Assembly (NCBI RefSeq): GCF_001043005.1
Contig: NZ_JYKZ01000004.1
Coordinates: 124,001-188,000 of the forward strand
Direction of reading: 5' to 3'
Length of the DNA stretch: 64,000 nucleotides
DNA from: Pseudomonas psychrophila
Lineage (GTDB): Bacteria > Pseudomonadota > Gammaproteobacteria > Pseudomonadales > Pseudomonadaceae
A program made the translations under genes and the position numbers. Position 1 is the stretch's first letter. Every line of letters starts with the position of its first letter. Under the pieces are notes generated by a model. That model was given only the letters and a program-made list of their open reading frames with translations. It made no database searches and was not told the DNA's origin. Below are positions 45,746 through 55,479 of the stretch, in pieces.

Positions 45746-47521
45746 TTACTCAGCCTTTGGTTGTTCGCGCAAACGAATATGCAATTCGCTCAACGCTTTG
45801 TTATCAACTACGCCCGGGGCCTGAGTCATGACGCAGGCAGCACTCTGGGTTTTCGGGAAAGCAATCACTTCACGAATCGACTGAGCGCCAGTCATCAGCA
45901 TCACCAGACGGTCCAGACCGAATGCCAAACCACCATGGGGCGGCGCACCGTATTTCAGCGCATCGAGCAGGAAGCCGAATTTCTCTTCCTGTTCGGCTTC
46001 ATTGATACCCAACAGACGGAAGACCGCCTGTTGCATTTCTTTGCGGTGGATACGGATCGAACCACCACCCAACTCAGTACCGTTCAACACCATGTCATAG
46101 GCACGGGACAACGCGGTAGCCGGGTTGGCCTCGAGCTCTTCAGGCGAGCACTTTGGCGCAGTGAACGGGTGATGCAAGGCGCTGAAGCTGCCGTCTGTGT
46201 TCTCTTCGAACATAGGGAAGTCAACAACCCACATCGGTGCCCACTCGCACGTCAGCAGGTTCAGGTCGTTACCAACCTTGATACGCAGTGCACCCAGAGC
46301 TTCGCTGACGATCTTGGCCTTGTCGGCACCGAAGAACACGATGTCGCCATCAACCGCACCAACGCGATCCAGGATCACATTGAGGTTGGCTTCAGGGATG
46401 TTCTTGACGATCGGCGATTGCAGACCCTCAACACCCTTGGCGCGCTCGTTGACCTTGATGTATGCCAAGCCACGTGCGCCGTAGATGCCAACAAACTTGG
46501 TGTATTCGTCGATTTTGCTGCGCGGCATGCTCGCACCGCCCGGAACACGCAAGGCGGCAACGCGGCTTTTAGGGTCATTGGCCGGGCCGCTGAACACCTT
46601 GAATTCGACTTCCTTGAGCTGATCGGCAACGTCAACCAGTTCCAGCGGGTTACGCAGGTCAGGCTTGTCGGACCCGTAACGGCGCATGGCCTCTTCCCAG
46701 GTCATGTGCGGGAACTCACCGAATTCCAGACCCAGCACTTCCTTGAACAGGTTGCGGATCATTTCTTCAGTCAGACCCATGATCTCGGCTTCGTTCATGA
46801 AGCTGGTTTCGATGTCGATCTGAGTGAACTCAGGCTGACGATCGGCACGCAGGTCTTCGTCACGGAAGCACTTGGCGATCTGGTAGTAACGGTCAAAACC
46901 GGCAACCATCAGCAGCTGTTTGAACAGCTGTGGCGATTGCGGCAAGGCAAAGAAGGAACCTGCGTGAGTACGGCTTGGCACCAGATAGTCACGTGCGCCT
47001 TCTGGCGTGGCACGGGTCAGGATTGGAGTTTCAACGTCCAGGAAGCCGTTTTCGTCCAGGAAGCGACGGATGCTGGTGGTCATGCGCGAACGCAGACGCA
47101 GCTTCTCAAGCATTTCAGGACGACGCAGATCGATAAAACGATAGCGCAGACGCGTTTCTTCGCCGACGTCAGAGAACTCGTTGAGCGGGAACGGCGGGGT
47201 TTCGGCTTCGTTCAGAACCTCGAGCTCGTACCCCAGTACTTCGATCATGCCCGACGCCATGTTGGCGTTGCCTGCACCGGCTGGACGCAGACGTACCTTG
47301 CCGGTGACCTTGACCACATATTCACTGCGCACGCGATCGGCGGCTGCAAAAGTCTCGGCGCGATCCGGGTCAAACACCACCTGGGCCAGACCATCACGAT
47401 CACGGATATCGAGGAAAATCACCCCACCGTGGTCACGGCGACGATGGACCCATCCGCAAAGGGTAATTTCCTGGCCTTCCAGGCTTTCGTTCAGTTGGCC
47501 GCAATAATGGCTGCGCATCAT
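45746..47521 (-). CDS. aspS: Aspartate--tRNA(Asp/Asn) ligase
   Basis: 591 residues from [16 protein letters not shown]. The in-frame extension upstream is not AspRS-like. It has the anticodon-binding OB domain ([20 protein letters not shown]), class II motif 2 ([20 protein letters not shown]), the bacterial GAD insertion and motif 3 ([16 protein letters not shown]). Pseudomonas AspRS is of the non-discriminating kind that also charges tRNA-Asn. That last point is from family knowledge. Confidence 0.97.
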   Translation of the reverse strand: MMRSHYCGQLNESLEGQEITLCGWVHRRRDHGGVIFLDIRDRDGLAQVVFDPDRAETFAAADRVRSEYVVKVTGKVRLRPAGAGNANMASGMIEVLGYELEVLNEAETPPFPLNEFSDVGEETRLRYRFIDLRRPEMLEKLRLRSRMTTSIRRFLDENGFLDVETPILTRATPEGARDYLVPSRTHAGSFFALPQSPQLFKQLLMVAGFDRYYQIAKCFRDEDLRADRQPEFTQIDIETSFMNEAEIMGLTEEMIRNLFKEVLGLEFGEFPHMTWEEAMRRYGSDKPDLRNPLELVDVADQLKEVEFKVFSGPANDPKSRVAALRVPGGASMPRSKIDEYTKFVGIYGARGLAYIKVNERAKGVEGLQSPIVKNIPEANLNVILDRVGAVDGDIVFFGADKAKIVSEALGALRIKVGNDLNLLTCEWAPMWVVDFPMFEENTDGSFSALHHPFTAPKCSPEELEANPATALSRAYDMVLNGTELGGGSIRIHRKEMQQAVFRLLGINEAEQEEKFGFLLDALKYGAPPHGGLAFGLDRLVMLMTGAQSIREVIAFPKTQSAACVMTQAPGVVDNKALSELHIRLREQPKAE

Positions 47522-47630
47522 GGTAGTGGTTTCACTTCTCGTAATTCGAAATTCGGTGGAGGTCTTGCGCACCGTCGGTGCTGGTAACCATGCAAGAGCC
47601 CGCTAGTGTTCTGACTGCTTTCGCTCAGCC

Positions 47631-47852
47631 TCAGTCGGATTTATCGCCGCCTGCCAGATTCTTTTTCGAGCCTGTCTTGAAGTCTGTTTCATACCAGCCT
47701 GTACCGCTGGGGCGGAAACCTGGCATGGACAGCATTTTTTTCAGTTCAGGGGCCTGACAGGCTGGACAATCAACCAACGGCGAGGCGCTGATCTTTTGAA
47801 TGGCTTCCAACTGATGACCACAGGAAGCGCACTGGTAATCGTACATGGGCAT
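47631..47852 (-). CDS. FmdB-family zinc-ribbon protein
   Basis: 73 residues from MPMYDYQCASCGHQLEA. The two CxxC pairs (CASC, CPAC) form a zinc ribbon of the FmdB/CxxC_CXXC_SSSS family. The tail is FRPSGTGWYETDFKTGSKKN. Function unknown, perhaps regulatory. Located just upstream of aspS, as in many Pseudomonas. Confidence 0.9.
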   Translation of the reverse strand: MPMYDYQCASCGHQLEAIQKISASPLVDCPACQAPELKKMLSMPGFRPSGTGWYETDFKTGSKKNLAGGDKSD

Positions 47853-48033
47853 TGGCGTGTCTCGACAATCCGTTAGCGGCAACCCTTAAAGAGGGCCACA
47901 CAGCAAAGGGCGAGATTATATCTGGTAAATCGAGCCATTGCAGCCGCATGAGCAGCCAGAAGCCCCTAAATGCATCATAAATTTCGAGCGATTACAAGAC
48001 ACCGAACGCCCTCCTCCAGCCAACCGCACCGTA

Positions 48034-48396
48034 TCACCCCATGAACACCTGCTTTTGCACTCCCTCCGCGGAATCGCGTGCCATCCTCAATAAATGCATC
48101 ACACAGACAACCCGGATGAGCCCGCTGAAATTTCTTACCCCCCCATAACGCAAATGCACCTCACGATCGACATAAGACAACAGCGTATTTATTGAGCAGT
48201 TATTAAGTCGCGAAATATCAGACAACACTTCCCAGTACACTTCCTCAAGTCGCAAGCAGGTGGCAAAACCATTCAACCTGACTGACCGCGAAAGTGGTTG
48301 AGCCAACGTCATGCCAAAATCAAGAATATCGGGATCAACCCCAACTCTTTGCAGTAATTTTCCTCTGGCGCTTTCTTGCCGAATCAATCGCCTCAT
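48034..48396 (-). CDS. RHH_4-type ribbon-helix-helix protein
   Basis: 120 residues from MRRLIRQESARGKLLQ (ATG; a TTG two codons upstream is weaker). Residues about 40-105 fit the RHH_4 fold: SVRLNGFATCLRLEEVYWEV, LSDISRLNNCSINTLLSYVD, NFSGLIRVVCVMHLL. RHH_4 proteins are small DNA-binding or adaptor proteins. Stands alone at the end of the core block with weaker codon bias than its neighbours. No target is evident. Confidence 0.72.
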   Translation of the reverse strand: MRRLIRQESARGKLLQRVGVDPDILDFGMTLAQPLSRSVRLNGFATCLRLEEVYWEVLSDISRLNNCSINTLLSYVDREVHLRYGGVRNFSGLIRVVCVMHLLRMARDSAEGVQKQVFMG

Positions 48397-49251
48397 GTCC
48401 AAAGCACTCCATTGCGTAACACTAGAATTAATGAATGATTTTTAAAAAACACACCCCATCAAACGATATGTAAAAATTCTTATCCAGCGGACCAAACCCT
48501 CAAGCCTGTAGGAGCCCTCTCGGTCCGAGCGGCGAATACGGTGGCCTTCGCACCTTGAACCATGACCGCGAGGCTATTAGGTTAAACGGACAGGAACGCG
48601 AACAGCCAAGCGACTTAATCCAGTGAGAGCGTTTAACTTAGAGACTCATTAAGCTCCCGACATTCCTGCCCTAACGAACAGTTATACATGCGTACAAAAA
48701 CATGCATTATCGTGATTAAGTATTGCCTGTACTTATTCAGACTCTAGTTTGATCGCCATTAAACTGGAGTATTTCCGGCCCGGCAAATAAACCGACCGCA
48801 TATACGGCCCAAGACTACACGCCCCCCCTTGAACTGCACGCAAGCAGGAATACCGATGCCATGCACATTGCCTACTCCAAAGAACATAAAAATTAACGAC
48901 CAACGGTCATCAGCACAGCTGACCTGAACAATTTCGGGCCTATCACGCATCATAGGGCACCACATCAGCCCCCTACTGGAAAGAAGACTACGTGTGTCTA
49001 GGACAAGGTTTTCACTACAAACAGATTTGGCCGAGACATCCTCAGGTAGCCTCGCTCGTAGATAGCGCCATACGCTTAATTTGAGTAGGCCCAAGCTTTG
49101 CTGTTAAATTGGCAGCGTGTCGCCCTCTTCCAGCCTCTATCGAGGGCGCATAGGCTGATATGTGCACGTGTCCAGCGCCTCCTCTTTTTTCTGAAGCGAA
49201 CCGTGTGCAATCAGCTCTTCCTTGCGATCCATCTTAATGTGAGTCATTGAA
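48397..49251. other. Long gap of about 855 bases without a secure gene
   Basis: A stretch of lower GC. It contains a single degraded REP-like block around 48510-48545 (TGTAGGAGCCCTCTCGGTCC). There is also one minus-strand open frame at 48759-49094 (111 codons, TTG start) that has little codon bias and no family resemblance. I do not call it a gene. Nothing else is recognised apart from the promoter region of the next gene. Confidence 0.5.
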
Positions 49252-49854
49252 ATGTTGAAAATCGTCCACCTGCTAACGGGTGCAGCGGCTTTGCTGCTGT
49301 CCTTTATTCCCAGCCTGCAATCCGAAGCGTTACCTTACCTCCAACACCCCGATGCCCTTTACCTGGCTTTTCTTGGCCTGCTAAACCTGACACTGGCTCC
49401 AGTCATTCCATTCTGGAACAAAGGCCCGCGTCATCAACTGCAAAATCTGGTCAGCGCCCTGCTGGTGCTTTCCGTTGTTCTACAAACACTGACCCTGTTC
49501 GGCCTTCTGCTGCCGATCGGTGATCAACCTGCGGTACTGCTCGGCCTTACTCCTGCAGTCATTGCCGTACTGCTTCATTTGATCGTCAGCTTCTATAAAT
49601 CATCACCTTCACCCTCCTCACAAAGCTATGACATGACCAACCGCGATACCGGGACGGTCAAGTGGTTCAATACCTCTAAGGGTTTCGGCTTTATCTCCCG
49701 AGATTCCGGCGATGATATTTTTGTGCACTTTCGCGCCATTCGCGGCGAAGGCCACCGTGTACTGGTGGAAGGCCAGCGCGTTGAGTTCTCGGTCATGAAC
49801 CGTGACAAAGGCCTTCAAGCTGAAGATGTGATCGCAGCGCTGCCGCGTCGCTGA
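49252..49854 (+). CDS. Membrane-anchored cold-shock-domain protein
   Basis: 200 residues. Residues 1-115 contain three or four TM segments ([78 protein letters not shown]). After a Ser-rich linker a full cold-shock domain occupies about 130-198: [54 protein letters not shown]1 (KGFGFI) and RNP2 (IFVHF) are intact, so it should bind single-stranded RNA or DNA at the membrane. Monocistronic, ending at a strong terminator. Confidence 0.88.
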   Translation: MLKIVHLLTGAAALLLSFIPSLQSEALPYLQHPDALYLAFLGLLNLTLAPVIPFWNKGPRHQLQNLVSALLVLSVVLQTLTLFGLLLPIGDQPAVLLGLTPAVIAVLLHLIVSFYKSSPSPSSQSYDMTNRDTGTVKWFNTSKGFGFISRDSGDDIFVHFRAIRGEGHRVLVEGQRVEFSVMNRDKGLQAEDVIAALPRR

Positions 49855-49863
49855 TTCAAACTT

Positions 49864-49905
49864 AAAAAAAACCGCGATCAGCCAAGCTGTATCGCGGTTT
49901 TTTTT
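49864..49905. terminator. Bidirectional terminator
   Basis: AAAAAAAACCGCGAT and ATCGCGGTTTTTTTT flank an inner CAGC-CAA-GCTG hairpin. Long A and T tracts on both sides make it efficient for both the cold-shock-domain gene and slyX, which converge here. Confidence 0.95.
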
Positions 49906-49922
49906 GCCTGCGCAAAAAAGAC

Positions 49923-50129
49923 TTAATAGTGCGGCGGCGGAGCTTCCTCTTCAAACGATTCGAACTGTCCGCCCATTTCTTCCTGGCGCTTGAGCAAGGC
50001 AGCCATTTGCATTTGCAAACGATCCACCGCGTTCTGCTGCATTACCAGCACATCATTCAATGCCTGGATGGTGTCATCCTGAAAGGCCAAACGACTCTCA
50101 AGGTCCATCACTCGCGCTTCAAGTGTCAC
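49923..50129 (-). CDS. slyX: SlyX family protein
   Basis: 68 residues, nearly all coiled coil ([40 protein letters not shown]), ending in the SlyX signature EEEAPPPHY. Function unknown. Starts 2 bases after the HIT gene stop, so the two form an operon. Confidence 0.93.
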   Translation of the reverse strand: MTLEARVMDLESRLAFQDDTIQALNDVLVMQQNAVDRLQMQMAALLKRQEEMGGQFESFEEEAPPPHY

Positions 50130-50131
50130 AA

Positions 50132-50557
50132 TTAACCCTCCGAAAAAGTAAAACCCGCATCAAGAACCGACGCAAGCCTGTCCCGGACAGCATCTACATC
50201 TGCCTGCGCGTAAGGTTTGGCTGGATGCTTGCCCCACACCGGCCCTGGCCAAGCCACGTCAGTCTGATAACGAACAATCACGTGCATGTGCATTTGGCTG
50301 ACCACGTTACCCAATGTGGCGACATTCATTTTGTCCGCACCGAACAACCCTTTCAGCACTCGCGCCAGAGCGGTCGTCTCAGCCCACATCAACTGCTGAT
50401 CCGAGTCATCCAATTGAAACAATTCGGTTATACCCTCGCGCCGTGGCACCAGAATAAACCAGGGGTAATTCGAATCGTTGGATAGCAGCAAGCGGCACAA
50501 GGGGAAATCCCCTATGAGCCAGGTATCCTCTTGAAGATGTGTATCCAAAGCGAACAC
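50132..50557 (-). CDS. HIT-family protein
   Basis: 141 residues. The histidine-triad region reads [20 protein letters not shown]. The outer positions differ from the canonical HxHxH, as in this Pseudomonas/Vibrio HIT subgroup. [20 protein letters not shown] is the nucleotide-contact part. Probably a nucleotide phosphate hydrolase. Operon with slyX. Confidence 0.9.
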   Translation of the reverse strand: MFALDTHLQEDTWLIGDFPLCRLLLSNDSNYPWFILVPRREGITELFQLDDSDQQLMWAETTALARVLKGLFGADKMNVATLGNVVSQMHMHVIVRYQTDVAWPGPVWGKHPAKPYAQADVDAVRDRLASVLDAGFTFSEG

Positions 50558-51334
50558 TGGGAGCTCTCCTCTTTACCGTTCTTTAAACTCAGCGTGCGAT
50601 GAGACTCAGCGCCAGCCATGTGACAGAAGTGAAGGATACCCTTGATCGGCTGCTGCATCACGCCGACAACCGCGGATGCACACGTGAATGACAGCAAGAC
50701 ACGCTCAATCAACAGTACTCAGACACTTGTGCACCAAAACTGCACAAAACGAATGCTTTTAGTGCGCCAAAACGTCACTAACCACCCCATAAGGTGTTAA
50801 CCGGTAACGCTTTAATCACGCTTTTCTGAGAAAAATGCTTCCTTGCAACGAAAAAGAACACGCCAAGGGCTGCGTTATCGCCGTTTGACCCAAGCAAGAT
50901 CAGGCCTGATCGCTCGAAAACGCACAAAAAAAATTATTTTCCATCCGTACTGCCTTTTGAGCATGCTTGTTGCATAGAGCATTTACATAGTCGCCAGGCT
51001 GCAGCCGGAATGCAGTGGCCTGACGATAAATAACAATAGCGGGATCGTAGGAATTTGGAATTTTCATTGTAGGCAGTGCGGACTCCCCCATATGCCAAAC
51101 GCTGAAAACAGCAGTAACTACATGCTTAAACATGGCATTAGGCTGCGCGTTTGCGACATGTAGGGTGCTATTTGCGACATGCCTGTAAAGAAGCCGAAAG
51201 CTTATGAGAGCAAGTATCGCCAACATTGTCGGCGTGATATAAGTTTGCGCCGACACAAAAAGAAAGAGCCGCCCAGATAATAATTTCAGGTGGGACGGCA
51301 GTACTCTTCCTAAAAACCAAAGGAGCAAATCACG
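50558..51334. other. Long promoter region ahead of the OprD-family gene
   Basis: 777 bases, lower in GC than the neighbours. Minus-strand open frames here (50900-51328) have poor codon use and no family match, so they are not called. Contains TGCACCAAAACTGCAC near 50728, an exact tandem repeat at 51150-51181 described separately, and the ribosome site AAAGGAG before the porin. Probably holds the promoters of both flanking genes. Confidence 0.55.
51150..51181 (-). promoter_or_regulatory. ArgR-like tandem half-sites upstream of the porin
   Basis: TTTGCGACATG occurs twice (51150-51160 and 51171-51181) with a 21-base period. On the minus strand this gives TGTCGC twice at 21-base spacing, the core of the AraC-type ArgR consensus known in P. 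aeruginosa, where oprD is an ArgR target. The AA pair expected inside each half-site is not conserved, so the assignment is tentative. Confidence 0.5.
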
Positions 51335-52618
51335 ATGCGCGTGATGAAGTGGAGCATAATCGCCCTGGCTGTTTCAGCCGGTACTACCCAGTTCGCAATG
51401 GCCTCCTCCCAGGACGACGCCAAAGGTTTCATCGAAGACAGCACTCTGACTTCTAAAACCCGCATGCTGTACATGAACCGTGATTTCCGTAACGGCGCTG
51501 GCAACATTGCCAAGCCAACCGGCGGCTTTAAGAGCGGCTACCGTGAAGACTGGGGCCTGAGCGAACTGCTTAACTACCAGTCCGGCTTCACCCAAGGTAC
51601 CATCGGTGTCGGTGTTGACGCTTTCGCCATGGGCACAGCACGCCTGGACGGCGGCGCTGGTCGTCAAGGCAACGGCCTGTTCGCCACCAAGAGCGACGGT
51701 TCTCCGGAAGATACCCAGTCGAAAATGGGCGGCGCTGTTAAATTCCGCATTTCCGATACTGAGCTGAAATACGGCAACCAGTTCGTAGCCAGCCCGGTTT
51801 TCTCCACCGACGATAGCCGTCTGCTGCCAGAGGTTGCTACCGGCACCCTGATCACCAGCAAGGAAATCAAAGGCCTGGAGCTGAGCGCAGGTCGCTTCAC
51901 CGCACTGAGCTCGCAGACTGGCATGGCACGCGACAGCATCAATGGTAAAGGCCAGCCAGGCCTGACCTCCGCCAACATTGCCGGCGCGACCTACCAGTTC
52001 ACCGACAACTTTGTTGGTGGCGTGGCAGCGTCCGACGTTGAAGACTACTTCAAGAAGCAGTACATCAACCTGAACTACACCCTGCCTATCGCAGAGTCTC
52101 AGGCCCTGAACTTCGACTTCAACGGCTACAGAACCACCAGCGACGGCAAGGAACTGCTGGGCGACGTGGACAACAAAATCTGGAGCTTGGCAGCTGCTTA
52201 CAGCCTCGGCGCTCACAAGTTCACCGTGGCTCACCAGCGCTCTACCGGTGACAGTGGTTACAACTACGGCATCGACGGCGGCGGCAGTATCTTCCTCGCC
52301 AACTCCGTGCAGTACTCCGACTTTAACCAACGTGACGAACGTTCCTGGCAGGGTCGCTACGACCTGAACATGACCAGCTACGGCGTTCCTGGCCTGAGCT
52401 TCATGGCTCGCTACGTTAAAGGCGATAACATCTCCACGACTGATGGCGAAGGCAAAGAGCACGAATTCGACTTCGAAACCAAGTACGTATTGCAGGAAGG
52501 CCCGGCCAAAGACCTGTCTTTCCGTCTGCGTAGCGCGATCTATCGCACTACCAGCAACAACGGCAACGATGTCAACGACTTCCGCCTGATTGCTGAATAC
52601 CCACTGAACATCTTGTAA
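51335..52618 (+). CDS. OprD-family outer-membrane porin
   Basis: 427 residues. A signal peptide (MKWSIIALAVSAGTTQFAMA) is followed by the OprD/Occ family opening FIEDSTLTSKTRMLYMNRDF and an 18-strand barrel. NFDFNGYRTTSDGKELLGDV and LSFMARYVKGDNISTTDGEG are loop-strand regions. The last residues LIAEYPLNIL carry a hydrophobic C-terminal end for BAM recognition. Takes up amino acids, peptides or aromatic acids. Which substrate cannot be told, so I do not assign OprD versus OprE or OprQ. AAGGAG lies 9 nt before the ATG. Confidence 0.93.
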   Translation: MRVMKWSIIALAVSAGTTQFAMASSQDDAKGFIEDSTLTSKTRMLYMNRDFRNGAGNIAKPTGGFKSGYREDWGLSELLNYQSGFTQGTIGVGVDAFAMGTARLDGGAGRQGNGLFATKSDGSPEDTQSKMGGAVKFRISDTELKYGNQFVASPVFSTDDSRLLPEVATGTLITSKEIKGLELSAGRFTALSSQTGMARDSINGKGQPGLTSANIAGATYQFTDNFVGGVAASDVEDYFKKQYINLNYTLPIAESQALNFDFNGYRTTSDGKELLGDVDNKIWSLAAAYSLGAHKFTVAHQRSTGDSGYNYGIDGGGSIFLANSVQYSDFNQRDERSWQGRYDLNMTSYGVPGLSFMARYVKGDNISTTDGEGKEHEFDFETKYVLQEGPAKDLSFRLRSAIYRTTSNNGNDVNDFRLIAEYPLNIL

Positions 52619-52657
52619 TCATGGCCTCCGGGCGATAATTACACTCACTGTTTAGTG

Positions 52658-52692
52658 AAAGCCACGCTCCTGTCTCAGGGCGTGGCTTTTTA
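52658..52692 (+). terminator. Terminator of the OprD-family gene
   Basis: AAAGCCACGC, 12-nt loop, GCGTGGCTTT followed by a short T-rich stretch, 40 bases after the porin stop. Confidence 0.88.
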
Positions 52693-52815
52693 TTTGCCTG
52701 AATAAAAGAGCCGTTATATAGCAAGCTAACTAATAAATATAAATGCAATTAATTATCAATAGTAAAGTTGGCTTGCCTAAACATCTGCAACTGCCTGTCC
52801 CAAGGTACAAAAACA

Positions 52816-52842
52816 ATTAAAGGGGCCTTTAGCCCCTTTAAT
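52816..52842 (-). terminator. Terminator of the MscS-family gene
   Basis: ATTAAAGGGGC, loop CTTTA, GCCCCTTTAAT: a perfect 11-bp stem. On the minus strand it is followed by TGTTTTTG. It lies 43 bases after the MscS-family stop. Confidence 0.85.
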
Positions 52843-52885
52843 GTTTACACACGGTCGACTCAAGAATCAGACGCCGCCTTTAGTC

Positions 52886-53728
52886 TTACTGCGCAGCTAC
52901 TTCCTGAACCACACGAACCACTCGCTGTGGGAAAGGAATATCAACGCCCTGCGCCTTCAAGCGATCGCGTGAATGTTCGTTGAGCATAAACAGGACATCC
53001 CAGTAGTCAGGGGTGTTGACCCATACACGCAACGACATGGTGATTGCACTATCACCCAAGGCAGTGACCACGACGACTGGAGCCGGTTCTTTCAGAACAC
53101 GAGGGTCATCGGCCAAAGCCAGCAGCACTTCACGGACCTTTTGAAGGTCAGCCTCATAGTCCACGCCTACATCAAACACCACCTTGCGCGTCGGTTGACG
53201 GTTGTAGTTGGTGATGATGCCGTTGGACAGGTTACCGTTTGGCACGATGACGGTTTTATTGTCACCAGTACGCAACACGGTGTGGAAGATCTGAATGCTG
53301 TCGACCGTTCCGCTCACGCCTTGCGCTTCGATCCAGTCACCGATCTTGAACGGACGGAACAACAAAATCAGTACCCCGCCCGCAAAGTTCGCCAGACTGC
53401 CCTGCAACGCCAGACCAATGGCCAGACCTGCCGCACCAATGGCCGCGACAAACGACGTGGTCTGGATACCGATCATTGACGCGACACTGACGACCAGCAA
53501 TATCTTGAGAATGATGTTGGCAAGGTTGCTGATAAAGCCCTGTAACGCCAGATCAGCCTTTCTCAGCGCCAGCAACTGACCAATTTTAGTAGTCAGACGG
53601 TTGATCAGCCACCAGCCCACCGCCAGCGTAACCACTGCCAGCAGCACGCGGCTACCGTACTCCATGATCATCGGGATCCAGGCCTGCGAGGCCTTGATCA
53701 ATTGATCCACTTCAGTGTTCAAATCCAT
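52886..53728 (-). CDS. Small-conductance mechanosensitive channel (MscS family)
   Basis: 280 residues. Three TMs: VLLAVVTLAVGWWLINRLTT, IILKILLVVSVASMIGIQTT and the Gly/Ala-rich pore helix TM3 (AIGAAGLAIGLALQGSLANF). The beta domain GDWIEAQGVSGTVDSIQIF and C-terminal VWVNTPDYWDVLFMLNEHSR follow. Opens on osmotic downshock. Close in size to E. coli MscS. Confidence 0.95.
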   Translation of the reverse strand: MDLNTEVDQLIKASQAWIPMIMEYGSRVLLAVVTLAVGWWLINRLTTKIGQLLALRKADLALQGFISNLANIILKILLVVSVASMIGIQTTSFVAAIGAAGLAIGLALQGSLANFAGGVLILLFRPFKIGDWIEAQGVSGTVDSIQIFHTVLRTGDNKTVIVPNGNLSNGIITNYNRQPTRKVVFDVGVDYEADLQKVREVLLALADDPRVLKEPAPVVVVTALGDSAITMSLRVWVNTPDYWDVLFMLNEHSRDRLKAQGVDIPFPQRVVRVVQEVAAQ

Positions 53729-53865
53729 TTACATCTCCTCGCGACAATACCCGACGCCGTCATTTTTTCAGCAACACGATAAGGCGACCGTGGCCGCCAA
53801 ACTGTTTATGCAACTCCAGGAAAAGTCGGACGGCTATAAGCACCATAGGTTCCCTGGACTCGTAA

Positions 53866-54351
53866 TTAGTCGCGGAAGTTATTGAACTGCAGTGGCATGT
53901 CGAACGTCTTGGCGCGCAGCGCTGCAATTGCATCCTGCAGGTCATCGCGTTTCTTGCCGGTGATGCGCACTTGCTCGCCCTGAATGGCGGCCTGAACCTT
54001 GAGCTTGGCATCCTTGACGTGAGCAACGATTTTCTTCGCCAGCTCTTTATCAATGCCTTCCTTGAGCACCGCTTCCTGCTTCATCAATTTGCCCGAAGCA
54101 TATGCATCCTTGACCTCAAGGCACTGAACGTCGATCTTGCGCTTGACCAGCGCCAGCTTGAGGATCTCGATCATTGCTTCCAGCTGGAAGTCGGCTTCTG
54201 CGGTCAGATTGACCGTCAGATCCTTCTCCTTGAACTCAAAAGTACCTTTGCCCTTGAGGTCATAACGACGGTCCAGTTCCTTGACGGCGTTCTCTACGGC
54301 GTTGGTGACTTCGTGCTTGTCCAGTTCGGATACCACGTCGAACGACGGCAT
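53866..54351 (-). CDS. YajQ family cyclic-di-GMP-binding protein
   Basis: 161 residues from [20 protein letters not shown], with GGAGA 9 nt upstream. Upstream in-frame codons are not YajQ-like. The two ferredoxin-like halves include [20 protein letters not shown] and [20 protein letters not shown]. YajQ proteins bind c-di-GMP or nucleic acids. In Pseudomonas a YajQ homologue affects virulence and phage replication. Monocistronic. Confidence 0.94.
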   Translation of the reverse strand: MPSFDVVSELDKHEVTNAVENAVKELDRRYDLKGKGTFEFKEKDLTVNLTAEADFQLEAMIEILKLALVKRKIDVQCLEVKDAYASGKLMKQEAVLKEGIDKELAKKIVAHVKDAKLKVQAAIQGEQVRITGKKRDDLQDAIAALRAKTFDMPLQFNNFRD

Positions 54352-54434
54352 GTAATTTTCTCCAATAATAAAGGGCGCGCTCAACACAGATGGAGCACGC
54401 CTGACCTGACAGTTAAAATGCGCGGGCATTATAG

Positions 54435-55433
<999 letters not shown>

Positions 55434-55479
55434 GGGCCGCGCTACCCTGCCAGCATGTTCCTCTCTATGCGGCCCCCCC

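Noticed and set aside
45761..47587. A 608-codon open frame on the plus strand opposite aspS
   Set aside because: It mirrors the aspS frame exactly and gives a His/Gln-rich product with no family features. It is a product of codon bias on the opposite strand.
48759..49094. Minus-strand 111-codon frame in the low-GC gap
   Set aside because: TTG start, no ribosome site, no codon bias and no recognisable domain. Kept only as part of the gap description.
50900..51328. Minus-strand 142-codon frame upstream of the OprD-family gene
   Set aside because: It lies in the regulatory region, includes the tandem repeat and the porin ribosome site in reverse, and has poor codon use.
53729..53865. Possible tiny minus-strand gene between yajQ and the MscS gene (ending FGGHGRLIVLLKK)
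   Set aside because: 28 codons only, no convincing ribosome site or homologue. Could be a decayed fragment, but the sequence does not show it.
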